Source: Oceanobacillus manasiensis (lineage in GTDB: Bacteria > Bacillota > Bacilli > Bacillales > Amphibacillaceae). Taken from it: a stretch of 64,000 bases of DNA. Below the pieces are notes generated by a model, which was not told the origin of the DNA, searched no databases, and saw only the letters and a list, made by a program, of their open reading frames with translations. The stretch spans positions 124,001 through 188,000 of the forward strand of contig NZ_CCDL010000001.1 of NCBI RefSeq assembly GCF_000724085.1, in the 5' to 3' direction. Both the position numbers and the translations under genes were made by a program. Position 1 is the first letter of the stretch; every line of letters begins with the position of its first letter. This document shows, piece after piece, positions 17,586 to 26,337 of the stretch.

Positions 17586-17912
17586 ATGCAGAACTTGCGA
17601 TCACTAGAAGAAATAGATGCATTTATAGATACACAAGAGTTAACACTTCTATACATCTCAAAAGAAGGTTGTAGTGTTTGCCATAGCTTACTACCACAGA
17701 TAGAAGCGTTACTAGAAAATTATCCTGGTATTCACACAGCACATATAGAATCCACAGAAGTACCCGAAGTTGCCGGTCGTTTCAGTATATTCGCCGTCCC
17801 TGTTATTTTAGTATTCGTGAAAGGAAAAGAATATTTACGCGAAGCCCGAATTGTGCATATGGATTTATTCGAAGAGAGGCTGAATAAACTTTATAAAAAT
17901 ATGGTTGAATAG
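17586..17912 (+). CDS. Thioredoxin-like protein
   Basis: 108 residues with a single thioredoxin fold. The redox motif is CSVC (residues 29-32) rather than the classical CGPC, and the cis-proline is in FAVPVIL near residue 78. No signal peptide, so it is cytoplasmic. It resembles the YdbP/YtpP group of minor Bacillus thioredoxins. AAGAGGTGG precedes the ATG. A role in disulphide reduction or stress is inferred; the redox partner is unknown. Confidence 0.82.
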   Translation: MQNLRSLEEIDAFIDTQELTLLYISKEGCSVCHSLLPQIEALLENYPGIHTAHIESTEVPEVAGRFSIFAVPVILVFVKGKEYLREARIVHMDLFEERLNKLYKNMVE

Positions 17913-17945
17913 CGATTCCTCGCTTTTCAACCATATTGCTTACAA

Positions 17946-19139
17946 TTATTTTATAAAAAGATAACCTAGTGAGATTTCGTGGTTTTCCTTACCAGATTCC
18001 GTATTTATATACTTCCCATGATAAAGGGTATCACCTGTAGAAGCGTCCGTTACCATAATAGTAAGGTTTTCTCCTCCCTTTACAAAATACAAGCGGTCAT
18101 CCTTCGCCTGCATTGTGTATTCAACACCTATTTCGGAACCAGGCATTTCAACGTTAAATTCACCCTCTTGCTGGTTTTCTATATTATAGCTTTTCACCGT
18201 GAATCCTTCTTCTGTTTGATATAAAAAGTAAATGATATTGTCATATGCAGTTTCAGTTAAGGCACCCTCCCACATTTCTTTCGGTATACTTAGTTCGTTT
18301 TTTTTCATAGTAGAAAGGTTATAGGCAATATACTCTCTAGATGTTTCTTCAGTATAGTATTCCCCATTCTGTGACTGCGTTTCTTGCATTTCAGTTTTTG
18401 AATACACCAAAGTTTCCGTTTGCTGTATTTCTTCTCCTGCAGAAACTAGATAGCCATCAACCCATTTACTTTCATCCCGTCCATCTACTAATACAATACT
18501 TTTCTCATTTATAAGCTTCTCACTGGCTATATCAAAGTTATATACTCTCAAATCTGCTGACCCATCATAATTAACATCATTTCTAGTAAAGACGCTTAAT
18601 TGGCCACCTTGAACCTGTACGTTAATAACATGCATGTAATGATAATCTTGATGATTTGGTACCTTTTGTTCAAAGGTTATACGTTCGTCACTTTCCTTTT
18701 CCAGAACATCTATCTTAAAGCTATGATCTTCATAGCTACTCTGCCGCCCCCATGTTGAATCGACATCTACGTACGCAAGGAGCTCCTCATCCTCATAAAA
18801 CAAACTCAAATCGGAGTATTTCCCTCGCATAAAGCTTCGGTGATCCTCAATTAACTGGTCGAACTTTGGATTAGAAGCTCCCTGAAGGCTTTCTACAAAA
18901 GAGTTATCACTCTCATACTTAATGTTCTTCTTTCCTGTAATAGCAAAACCTTCATGAAGGAAATTTCCATAATACCAACCAGTGAGTGCGACACCTTCGA
19001 TTTCCGACTCATCTCCACTAATCGTATCTAACTCAAGTTGCAAGGTTTTCTCGTTTGCTATTGCTTTCTGGATATAAAAAGTGCTTATTGATAGCACAAT
19101 AACAATTGTAATGGATAACAGTTTCCAATATTTTTTCAT
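17946..19139 (-). CDS. Exported or membrane-anchored protein of a GntR/ABC operon
   Basis: About 397 residues: an N-terminal hydrophobic segment (residues 8-24) that is a signal or anchor without a lipobox, followed by a beta-rich extracytoplasmic domain with many Tyr/Asp/Glu and repeated short strands, suggestive of a propeller-like fold. DVNYDGSADLRVY resembles a calcium-binding loop. No family recognised. The start at 19139 follows GGGTGAGG. It is the last gene of the GntR-ATPase-permease unit, separated from the permease by 18 bp, so it is likely part of the transporter or its sensor. Confidence 0.6.
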   Translation of the reverse strand: MKKYWKLLSITIVIVLSISTFYIQKAIANEKTLQLELDTISGDESEIEGVALTGWYYGNFLHEGFAITGKKNIKYESDNSFVESLQGASNPKFDQLIEDHRSFMRGKYSDLSLFYEDEELLAYVDVDSTWGRQSSYEDHSFKIDVLEKESDERITFEQKVPNHQDYHYMHVINVQVQGGQLSVFTRNDVNYDGSADLRVYNFDIASEKLINEKSIVLVDGRDESKWVDGYLVSAGEEIQQTETLVYSKTEMQETQSQNGEYYTEETSREYIAYNLSTMKKNELSIPKEMWEGALTETAYDNIIYFLYQTEEGFTVKSYNIENQQEGEFNVEMPGSEIGVEYTMQAKDDRLYFVKGGENLTIMVTDASTGDTLYHGKYINTESGKENHEISLGYLFIK

Positions 19140-19157
19140 TATATACCTCACCCTTCC

Positions 19158-19991
19158 CTACACCGTAATGCTTTTTGTCAGCAAGTAATTTGCTACCCAA
19201 ATAGATGCGATTGATACACACACACCTAAAATGATTTCCAATATTAGTAATTCCGCTGGATATAGATAACTTACATTTAAGATACTTTGCACGATAACCG
19301 GTGAAAGAAAAATACCAACTGATAACGCGATATAAATTCCACCAAAAAGGATGCCCTTTAAACGAAAGCTCCGCTCAAAAAGTATGGCAGTAAAAACGAT
19401 GAAAATTGCCATGATCCCCGTTCCATAAGCGAGGAGAAAATCAATGAAGCCGTTTGGCAAAATAATCATTAGTTCACGCAACCCTAAAACAACCTCTGCA
19501 GGTGTTAAATCAAGTCGAAAATCCTTTGCAACCATCCATTTTAAAAGAATGCCTTGTATAGGAAGCAACGCAACCTGTATTGCAACTAGACCAAGCACCA
19601 TTAAAACGATTGAAGTAGCTTTCGATAAATACACATTTATTCTTGCTGTCGGGAGCATTAGCAACCGATAAATAAAGGTATTCTTTCCAAACCAATCTCT
19701 ATACCAGACGAAGAAGATATTGAAGAGCAAGGCAATCACTCCAAGTGCAATTGGTGCAAAAAACCAGAGCGTTCTCGTAAGGTTCAGTAAACTCATTTCA
19801 CCATAAGTATTTACATACTCTTGGGCAGTTAAATTTTCTTGGAATATGGCATTATTCGCTTCATCCATATACCCATTAGAGACGACAACAAGCCCAATCA
19901 GCTGGGATAGAATGGTTATACCAATTAAAACAACATATAATTTAAAAAAGCGACCAATTTCAAAATTTGTTAGTTTTAGAAAGCTACTCAT
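19158..19991 (-). CDS. ABC transporter permease
   Basis: 277 residues with six to seven predicted membrane segments and a larger extracytoplasmic loop after the first one. It pairs with the ATPase at 19988-20677, which it overlaps by 4 bases. The arrangement GntR-ATPase-permease resembles the B. subtilis ytr operon, whose function concerns cell-envelope stress; sequence identity to YtrC/D cannot be asserted from inspection. Substrate unknown. Confidence 0.75.
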   Translation of the reverse strand: MSSFLKLTNFEIGRFFKLYVVLIGITILSQLIGLVVVSNGYMDEANNAIFQENLTAQEYVNTYGEMSLLNLTRTLWFFAPIALGVIALLFNIFFVWYRDWFGKNTFIYRLLMLPTARINVYLSKATSIVLMVLGLVAIQVALLPIQGILLKWMVAKDFRLDLTPAEVVLGLRELMIILPNGFIDFLLAYGTGIMAIFIVFTAILFERSFRLKGILFGGIYIALSVGIFLSPVIVQSILNVSYLYPAELLILEIILGVCVSIASIWVANYLLTKSITV

Positions 19992-20677
19992 GCTTTATAC
20001 ACCTCTCTCATCACATCCACAACGGACTTTCCTTCAGACTCGCGAACTTCCTCGCTGTTAAACTCTTTTAATACTACTCCTTCATCAAGGAGCACTACTT
20101 TATCAATTAGATGTTCAATATCACTAATTTCATGTGTGGTAATAATAACGCCACGCCCTTCAATTAAGTGACTTGTAAATACATCCGCAATTTGCTCTCT
20201 GCTGAAAATATCTATTCCGGAGAAAGGCTCATCCATTAATACATAATCAACATCCAACGCTAAACCGAGCAGTAGATTGACTTTCGCTGTATTCCCTTTC
20301 GAAAGGCTGGATATTTTTTCTTCTTTCTTTAGTTTAAAAAACTTTAATAATTCATCTGCACGTTTCTGATTCCAAGCGTTATAATAATCATCCATAAACT
20401 CCATAGATTCGGCGATCGTCATTTGAGGAATCATTGTGATAGCATCGGGAATGAACGTAATTTTTTCAAAGCTTTCTTTGGTAACCTTTTTACCATCCAG
20501 GAGAATTTCTCCACTGTTAACAGGTGTTAAAGCCATAATTGCATTCAATATAGTGGTTTTTCCCACACCATTGATCCCAATAAGACACGTTATTTCCCCT
20601 TCATTTGCGGTAAAGGAAACGCCTTTCAAAACTTGCCTTCTACCAAATTTCTTTTTAATATCCTTTACTTCAATCAT
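19988..20677 (-). CDS. ABC transporter ATP-binding protein
   Basis: 229 residues with the full ATPase motif set: Walker A GINGVGKTT near residue 35, signature LSKGN near 127, Walker B VDYVLMDEP near 150 and switch His in ITTHEISD near 185. It overlaps the GntR gene upstream by 8 bases and the permease downstream by 4, so all are translated as one unit. Homologous to YtrB-type subunits by context. Confidence 0.9.
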   Translation of the reverse strand: MIEVKDIKKKFGRRQVLKGVSFTANEGEITCLIGINGVGKTTILNAIMALTPVNSGEILLDGKKVTKESFEKITFIPDAITMIPQMTIAESMEFMDDYYNAWNQKRADELLKFFKLKKEEKISSLSKGNTAKVNLLLGLALDVDYVLMDEPFSGIDIFSREQIADVFTSHLIEGRGVIITTHEISDIEHLIDKVVLLDEGVVLKEFNSEEVRESEGKSVVDVMREVYKA

Positions 20678-21065
20678 CTATGTTTCCTCCCTGTTTCTTG
20701 CTATCAGCAGCATACTTCTCCTTTACTAGCTCCACTAGTTCATCCACGGGCACATTAATTGAACGTACTGATGTGACAAATGTATCCACCGCTTCTAGGA
20801 TAAGTTCTTCTCTAACACGATGAAGCACCTGCTCATCTTTCGTAATTTTGCTTGGCGAATTTTTCTCCGTGTAGATCAATCCCTGTTCCTCCATTTCCTT
20901 AAATGCCCGTTGGACGGTATTTGGATTTATTTTCAACTGGCTTGCCAACTCTCTTCTTGAAGAAACCTCTTGCCCTTGCTCAAGCATTCCTGTTGCGATT
21001 TGTTCCTTAAAATGGCGAACAACCTGTACGTAAACAGGATCTCTGTTGTTAAACTTTACTTTCAT
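20670..21065 (-). CDS. GntR-family (YtrA subfamily) repressor
   Basis: 131 residues. An N-terminal winged helix (residues 10-75) includes the subfamily signature ELASQLKINPNTVQRAFKEM; a short C-terminal helical tail for dimerisation replaces the large effector domain of other GntR proteins. This is the YtrA architecture, which typically represses its own ABC operon and responds to envelope-active compounds. It heads the operon. Its promoter carries three matching palindromes. Confidence 0.9.
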   Translation of the reverse strand: MKVKFNNRDPVYVQVVRHFKEQIATGMLEQGQEVSSRRELASQLKINPNTVQRAFKEMEEQGLIYTEKNSPSKITKDEQVLHRVREELILEAVDTFVTSVRSINVPVDELVELVKEKYAADSKKQGGNIDD

Positions 21066-21108
21066 AGCAGCAGCTCCTATTCAGCTTTCCATTGCGCTTT
21101 TTTCATGT

Positions 21109-21207
21109 GTATTACACACTTAATACACTGATGACAAAAAAATATCTGTATTAACCTGTTAATACGCTCTTCTCCTGTATTATATGGTTAGTACACTTGG
21201 GAGTCAA
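21109..21207 (-). promoter_or_regulatory. GntR operon promoter with three palindromic operators
   Basis: Minus-strand -35 TTGACT (21202-21207) and -10 TATAAT (21179-21184) are separated by exactly 17 bp. Three 18-bp palindromes with pattern GTATTA-N6-TAATAC lie at 21109-21126, 21148-21165 and 21177-21194 (the last has TAGTAC as right half). The third covers the spacer and -10, and the others lie downstream of the start point, as expected for repression by the adjacent GntR protein. Confidence 0.8.
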
Positions 21208-21280
21208 GGGGATTTTTTAACTTCTCGCGAACGCGAGCTTTAACGGTTCCACTAATAGTATGATAAAATAATGAAATACA

Positions 21281-21434
21281 ATAAAGTGAAACTTCAATCA
21301 GTGGGGGTTTTCAATATCCCCCACTGATTGTTAGTTGAACGAATCGGGGTGTTAGCGTCCGTTTACTCCCACTTATACATCACTGTTTCACTTCATGTTT
21401 TGAAGTGGGAGTCTTACGGACGGTTGCTCCGGGA
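21281..21434 (+). repeat. 154-nt structured interspersed motif, copy A
   Basis: Begins ATAAAGTGAAACTTCAATC and ends GGTTGCTCCGGGA. Hairpin 1 is CAGTGGGGG/CCCCCACTG enclosed by TTCAA/TTGAA; hairpin 2 is built from CGGGG/CTCCG, GTCCGT/ACGGAC and CTCCCACTT/GAAGTGGGAG around a loop of about 25 bases. It ends 23 bp before exoA on the same strand. A second 154-nt copy lies at 62103-62256. No ORF inside. A non-autonomous transposon end (for example IS200/IS605-derived) or a regulatory RNA are both possible. Confidence 0.8.
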
Positions 21435-21457
21435 TAAAAAGGGGTTAAATAAATTCT

Positions 21458-22225
21458 ATGAAACTCGTATCTTGGAATGTGAACGGCATCCGTGCCTGTG
21501 TTCGCAAAGGCTTTATGGACTATTTTAAAGAGGTAGATGCTGATATATTTTGTTTACAGGAGATTAAGCTTCAAGAAGGTCAGCTTGAATTAGATCTTGA
21601 AGGCTATTACCAATACTGGAACTATGCAGAACGTAAAGGCTACTCTGGCACGGCCGTGTTCACCAAAGAAAAACCATTAAATGTAAAATATGGAGTAGGT
21701 GATTCTGATACAGAGGAAGAAGGAAGAATCATTACACTAGAATATGAGGCATTTTATTTAGTAAATGTATATACACCTAACTCTAAACGAGATCTTACAC
21801 GACTAGATGGTCGATTAGAGTGGGAGGACGAGCTTTATACGTATTTAAAAGTTCTAGATGCTGACAAACCTGTAGTGTATTGTGGTGACCTAAATGTTGC
21901 ACATCAGGAGGTCGACTTACGCAACCACAAAACAAATCACGGAAATTCAGGCTTTACAAAAGAAGAACGTGGAAAAATGAGTCGGTTGCTCGATAGTGGT
22001 TTTACCGACAGTTTACGGTATTTCCACCCAGAAACGGAAGGTATTTATACATGGTGGTCCTATATGAAAACCATTCGGGAAAGAAATGTCGGCTGGCGGA
22101 TAGACTATTTTATTGTGTCCGACCGACTCAAGGAGAATCTACTTCGTTCAGAAGCTCATCCAGACAGACTAGGTAGTGATCACTGCCCAATCATGCTAGA
22201 GATGGAAGCACCTAAAGTTCGATAA
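21458..22225 (+). CDS. exoA: Exodeoxyribonuclease III / AP endonuclease
   Basis: 255 residues, the length of B. subtilis ExoA. It is a Mg-dependent exonuclease/AP endonuclease of the EEP fold used in base-excision repair. Motifs: VSWNVNGIRAC at the start, FCLQEIKLQ with the metal-binding Glu near residue 37, YCGDLNVAHQEVDL near 148, RIDYFIVS near 210 and the final GSDHCPI with catalytic His. AAGGGGTTAA precedes the ATG. The 154-nt motif sits in the expected 5' untranslated region. A terminator follows. Confidence 0.95.
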   Translation: MKLVSWNVNGIRACVRKGFMDYFKEVDADIFCLQEIKLQEGQLELDLEGYYQYWNYAERKGYSGTAVFTKEKPLNVKYGVGDSDTEEEGRIITLEYEAFYLVNVYTPNSKRDLTRLDGRLEWEDELYTYLKVLDADKPVVYCGDLNVAHQEVDLRNHKTNHGNSGFTKEERGKMSRLLDSGFTDSLRYFHPETEGIYTWWSYMKTIRERNVGWRIDYFIVSDRLKENLLRSEAHPDRLGSDHCPIMLEMEAPKVR

Positions 22226-22235
22226 AATAGACAGA

Positions 22236-22273
22236 CTAAAGGGACCCGAACATCATTATCCGGGTCCCTTTGT
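22236..22273 (+). terminator. Terminator of exoA
   Basis: AAAGGGACCCG pairs with CGGGTCCCTTT around an 11-base loop, with a short T-rich tail. It lies between convergent genes and could work both ways. Confidence 0.85.
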
Positions 22274-22284
22274 TGTCTCTATAA

Positions 22285-23232
22285 CTATTGTTTCAGCTTC
22301 TTAAAATAGTCCATGATTCCTAATGCACTAACCTGAAGGTCCAGATTGATTAAAATATATACTTCATGATCATCTGGCACCCCTTTTAAGCGTAATGTCC
22401 TTTGCACCCTCTCAAGGAGGCGCTCTGCAAGCTCATCATATCCTTTTCCTTCAGCTATCACCTGCTCGCCTTCTTCCATGAAAACTTCCAGCCATTCTAG
22501 CACTTGCTGTAAGGCAAACTCTGCCTTCTCTGTCATACTATAGTGCCCAAAATAAAGGCGATCGAGCTTTTTAGCCTGCATCCGCTGAATTGACTCTTCC
22601 ATTTTGTTAGGTTCAAACTGGTTTGGAGATGTTGAAGGCAAGAAAAAATCTACCTCTCGATTGGCTAGCTGCTGATAACGAATACCGGCCGTATCCCCTA
22701 CAAAAAGTCCGTTGCTTACTGGATCAAAAATGGCCAAATGATGTTTCGCATGCCCTGGAGTGTCCCAAAATTCCAGAACACAATTTTGTCCGATTTCTAG
22801 CACGTCCCCTTCTGACTTAACTAGTAGACGTTCTTCCTCTATCGGTACAATCGGGTCAAATAGATCAGAAAAGCTTTCCCCATATACAGCTCTTGCCCCT
22901 GCTGCCAGTTTCTTTGGATTTATTAAATGCCTCTTTCCTTTCGGATGTACGACAACCTTTGCGTTTGGGCAATCCCTGATTAGCAGGCCCGCTCCACCTG
23001 CATGGTCAAGATGAATGTGTGTGAGTACAATGTATGCTACATCTGTCAATTGATAACCAAGTGCTTCCAGGCCTTTTTTTACATGCTTTATAGATGGGCT
23101 TGGCCCTGTTTCAACGATTGTTAGCTTTTCTTCCGTAATAATATAGGAACCCGTTCGGTCAGCTACACCTAAATCAAACCCGTCAATTAAATAAATACGA
23201 TTATCTAGCTGTAACGGTCTTTTTTCTTCCAA
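22285..23232 (-). CDS. Metallo-beta-lactamase-fold hydrolase
   Basis: 315 residues. The metal-binding motif THIHLDHAGG lies near residue 71-80, followed by TPGHAKHH near 158, GDTAG near 179 and YFGHYS near 227, completing the two-metal ligand set. The C-terminal 90 residues are helical. Such proteins hydrolyse thioesters, lactones or similar; the substrate cannot be read. The start is TTG with a purine-rich GGAGGAGAAGGAG just upstream. The next gene upstream on the same strand encodes a lipoprotein hydrolase 29 bp away, so they may be co-transcribed. Confidence 0.85.
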   Translation of the reverse strand: MEEKRPLQLDNRIYLIDGFDLGVADRTGSYIITEEKLTIVETGPSPSIKHVKKGLEALGYQLTDVAYIVLTHIHLDHAGGAGLLIRDCPNAKVVVHPKGKRHLINPKKLAAGARAVYGESFSDLFDPIVPIEEERLLVKSEGDVLEIGQNCVLEFWDTPGHAKHHLAIFDPVSNGLFVGDTAGIRYQQLANREVDFFLPSTSPNQFEPNKMEESIQRMQAKKLDRLYFGHYSMTEKAEFALQQVLEWLEVFMEEGEQVIAEGKGYDELAERLLERVQRTLRLKGVPDDHEVYILINLDLQVSALGIMDYFKKLKQ

Positions 23233-23261
23233 CTCCTTCTCCTCCTTTTCCTAAATACTGC

Positions 23262-24560
23262 TTATTCACTTATGAAATGATGTTGATTCAGAAAACGTAT
23301 TACCTCATCCATTAATTCAGAAGCGACAGGCAATGATGGGTCACTATATGTTTGCAAATTCGCTTCTCGTTCTTTCGGAGCTTCTTTTAGTACATGATTC
23401 ATCCCGTTAATTGTAACCATTTCAGCTTCTGGACTTGCTTCTTGTAGAGCTATTCCCTCCTGCTGATTTACTTGAATATCATGCTCACCTTGGACGATCA
23501 GCACTGGACTAGATAATTTAGCAAGTTCATTTGCAGGATCATATTGCATCCATGATACCAGAAAGGGCTGAACAGCTGGTCTGAAAACAGAATGAAGCTC
23601 ATCTGCCACGTTTTCAGTCACTTCACCGTTTTTCAATTTATCAAGGATTGCCTTACTTTCTTCAAGTAGTTTGTTGGAAAGTTGCTCTTCTAACTGCTCA
23701 TAGAGCACCTCATTCATCGGACGACCCGCGCCAGCCAATGAAATAAACGCATCCACCGGAGTTGCTTGCGCTGCCATTATCCCAGTTAAGGAGCCCTGGC
23801 TATGCCCAATAACCCCAATTTTAGTATAAGATGGGTCATTAGCCAATAGGTCTAACCACCCTTGGGCATCCTCAATAAATTGCTCAAACTTTAAAGAAGA
23901 CTCCGCAACAACTGCCTGCTGGTTTTTTCCAGCACCACGCTTATCATAACGAAGACTGGCAATTCCGTTCTCTGCAAGCTCCTCTGCAAGCAGCTTTAAG
24001 CTATCATTCTTTCCCGGAATTGCTGGCGAATTTCCATTCCTATCTGTAGGACCCGACCCAGGAATAATGAGCATGACAGGATGTGGGCCCTCAGAGTTCG
24101 GTGTCTCTATTTCCCCATATAATGTACCTTCTTCTGTCTCTATGCTCAAAAACTCCCCATCTTCCTCTGCCTCTTTCTCCTTGTTTCCTTTAACAAGTTC
24201 AAAAGGGAACGCCTGCCCGTTTTGCGTGAACGTTCCTGTCATTTCTTGTCCATTTAGCGTACCATCAAAGGAAAGGACCTGTCCTTGTATAGTCATGGTA
24301 ATAACAATCTGTTGATCTTCTTTTATCTCAACTGTAGATAGCGGGTAATCCTCAAGACCCTGTGCTGGTATACTGATTGTACCGCCTTTCTCATCATCCA
24401 ACGTCATTTCAATTTCAAGTGGCTGTCCCGGAATGATGATCTCCCCATTCCAATTCCCTATATGTGTCATTGTTTCAGCCCCATCTTCGCCATTCGATGC
24501 ACATGCTACAAGTAAGAAAACAAGACAAGCTAGCAAAAAACCACCAGTTCGGTACGACAA
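23262..24560 (-). CDS. Lipoprotein alpha/beta hydrolase
   Basis: 432 residues. The signal peptide ends in the lipobox LVAC (Cys 20), so the protein should be tethered to the outer face of the membrane. Residues 30-130 form a beta-rich accessory domain seen in some secreted esterases; the alpha/beta hydrolase fold follows with MLIIPGSGPTDRNG, nucleophile Ser in GHSQGS near residue 252, Asp in VQGEHDIQ near 370 and His in INGMNHVLK near 390. The start codon is TTG preceded by GGGAGGG. Substrate unknown; peptidase and esterase activities are both known in the family. Confidence 0.85.
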   Translation of the reverse strand: MSYRTGGFLLACLVFLLVACASNGEDGAETMTHIGNWNGEIIIPGQPLEIEMTLDDEKGGTISIPAQGLEDYPLSTVEIKEDQQIVITMTIQGQVLSFDGTLNGQEMTGTFTQNGQAFPFELVKGNKEKEAEEDGEFLSIETEEGTLYGEIETPNSEGPHPVMLIIPGSGPTDRNGNSPAIPGKNDSLKLLAEELAENGIASLRYDKRGAGKNQQAVVAESSLKFEQFIEDAQGWLDLLANDPSYTKIGVIGHSQGSLTGIMAAQATPVDAFISLAGAGRPMNEVLYEQLEEQLSNKLLEESKAILDKLKNGEVTENVADELHSVFRPAVQPFLVSWMQYDPANELAKLSSPVLIVQGEHDIQVNQQEGIALQEASPEAEMVTINGMNHVLKEAPKEREANLQTYSDPSLPVASELMDEVIRFLNQHHFISE

Positions 24561-24645
24561 AACACACCCTCCCTCTTCATTCTTTATTTTGTAATACGGT
24601 TATCGAATGCAAAGGTTTCCAAAACGGGGTATCTGATTAAAGAAA

Positions 24646-24686
24646 TAAAAAACAACACCCTTTATTTACCTGAAGGATGTTGTTTA
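24646..24686 (-). terminator. Terminator of the TctA-like operon
   Basis: AACAACACCCTT and AAGGATGTTGTT form a 12-bp stem with a T-rich tail on the minus strand, just downstream of the permease stop at 24715. Confidence 0.8.
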
Positions 24687-24714
24687 CTCTAATTTTCAAA
24701 CTAAATATTGCCCA

Positions 24715-26076
24715 TTACATACCTGGTAAAAACAAAGATATTAGCCATGGGGCAGCATATAAGGTCATAAATTGCACTCCATAGTTGACTCCCTTTCGAT
24801 GAAGAAAACCTGCAACAAGTGCAATTAAAAGTACCCCTGCAACATTCACTATACCTGCGTCCATAAAGGCAAGCATAATAACTAGACCAAAAAACAGACC
24901 TAGCATCGCTTCATGAGGAATAAAACGAAACACAAAGGCACAAATTTGTGGTGCATATTTAATCGTTACATAAAAAGTAATGGTTATTGCGACAATTGCC
25001 CCGATTACTGTAGCAATAATAAAGTCACTTGTTGATAACATGTGATGAATGTTATTTTCCGGGGTAAAAACTGGTGGTGCATTAAATAATGCCCCTGCTG
25101 GTCCAATTGCAGTAGGAGATAGAGGTAAACCTATCGCAATAAGCGGAATGAGTGTACCAGATAAATACGCTGCATTTGTTAAACCATCCATACTGGATAT
25201 GGCGCGTGTTGCTTTTTTAACAGGATCCTTAATCCTACTTGTTAGTGTTTCCCCAAGGAAAATTGTCATTCCTACAGGACTCATAAAAAATGTTAAGACA
25301 CCTAAAACAGAAGAAAAAGATGTTGTTCCAATTTCTTTTCTATCTAAAATCTTAAACGGATTTGGGAATCCTTTTTCCGTTTTTGCTTTTTTAAGCACAA
25401 TTTCCTTTAATCCAAAGCGTGGCAATTGCCTTCTAACCCTACCACTCAGTAGTTCAGTTAGTTTTAAAATAACTGGTCCAATGGTAATACCGAGGAAGAA
25501 AGAAGTAAATACCGTGACATCCTCCGGCACAATGCCTGTCTCCCAATAAGCAATCCTTAACCCCTGAATTAAAAAAGCAAACGGGATAATGGAAAGCAAG
25601 GACACCCATCGTTTTTTTGACATTAGCGCAAGAAAAATAGCTCCTCCAAGAAATATTTGATTGGAGTACTGGGTAATGACATCTGACAATGGGATGATTA
25701 AATTAGCTAAAAGCAAACTCATTGGCACAGCAATGAACGTTCCAATAACGGAACCAGAAGCCATTTTGCGAATGCTTACCTCAGGCATGCCATGCTTTTT
25801 GAGTACCATGGCGTGTTCTACCATTGGTGCTGACATCACCCCGCCTGGAATCCCCGCGATGGCCACAGGTATGGAATCGGTTAATTTTTTTGCAATGATA
25901 GCAGAAATAAAAAACGCTAAAATAACGATTGGTTCGAACCCAGATAATACAAGAGCCAGCGTGACAGGTGCCAGAACTGCGGTCTCATCTGTTCCTGGTG
26001 CAATACCAATTATCGTATATAGTATTGCGCCAATAACGGAGGCAGTAACCATTTCTAAGATAAGTGTAATTTCCAT
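24715..26076 (-). CDS. TctA-like membrane permease
   Basis: 453 residues with about ten or more membrane segments. The early IGIAPGTDETAVLAPV and AGIPGGVMSAPMVEHA loops, and the later IPLIAIGLPLSPTAIGPAGALF, match the repeated Gly/Pro loops of the TctA family, the large subunit of tripartite tricarboxylate transporters. No periplasmic TctC-type binding protein is nearby, and the only partner is the 85-residue membrane protein upstream (gap 3 bp). The transported acid is unknown. GGAGGAG precedes the ATG. Confidence 0.78.
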   Translation of the reverse strand: MEITLILEMVTASVIGAILYTIIGIAPGTDETAVLAPVTLALVLSGFEPIVILAFFISAIIAKKLTDSIPVAIAGIPGGVMSAPMVEHAMVLKKHGMPEVSIRKMASGSVIGTFIAVPMSLLLANLIIPLSDVITQYSNQIFLGGAIFLALMSKKRWVSLLSIIPFAFLIQGLRIAYWETGIVPEDVTVFTSFFLGITIGPVILKLTELLSGRVRRQLPRFGLKEIVLKKAKTEKGFPNPFKILDRKEIGTTSFSSVLGVLTFFMSPVGMTIFLGETLTSRIKDPVKKATRAISSMDGLTNAAYLSGTLIPLIAIGLPLSPTAIGPAGALFNAPPVFTPENNIHHMLSTSDFIIATVIGAIVAITITFYVTIKYAPQICAFVFRFIPHEAMLGLFFGLVIMLAFMDAGIVNVAGVLLIALVAGFLHRKGVNYGVQFMTLYAAPWLISLFLPGM

Positions 26077-26079
26077 ATG

Positions 26080-26337
26080 TTACTCCTCCCCTCCCTCATC
26101 GAAACGGAGTGTGCGCTTTGGTTTAACTACAATACTACTTATTATGAAGCCTACTACAGCACCAATTAACCCATATATTAATGGTTTCGGTGGTTCATTT
26201 GGCGCAAGCAAATAAGCACCAAGTGTTATTACCGTACATATGGCAATACTTAGTACCAGGTCCTTAATTCGGACAAGATCTTCCCATACTTCGATATTAT
26301 TTTCTCCACCCTCTGGGCGGTTCTGCGTCTTATTCAT
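26080..26337 (-). CDS. Small two-segment membrane protein, partner of the TctA-like permease
   Basis: 85 residues with two hydrophobic segments (about 28-46 and 53-71), a charged N-terminus and a short acidic tail. It sits 3 bp upstream of the TctA-like gene on the same strand, the position occupied by the small TctB subunit in classical systems, but it is shorter than TctB, which usually has four segments. I infer that it is the small subunit or an assembly factor. No family recognised. Confidence 0.65.
   Translation of the reverse strand: MNKTQNRPEGGENNIEVWEDLVRIKDLVLSIAICTVITLGAYLLAPNEPPKPLIYGLIGAVVGFIISSIVVKPKRTLRFDEGGEE

Noticed and set aside
21224..21237. CTCGCG/CGCGAG hairpin upstream of the GntR promoter
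   Set aside because: Only a 6-bp stem with no T tract and no repeated partner; too little to call a terminator or operator.
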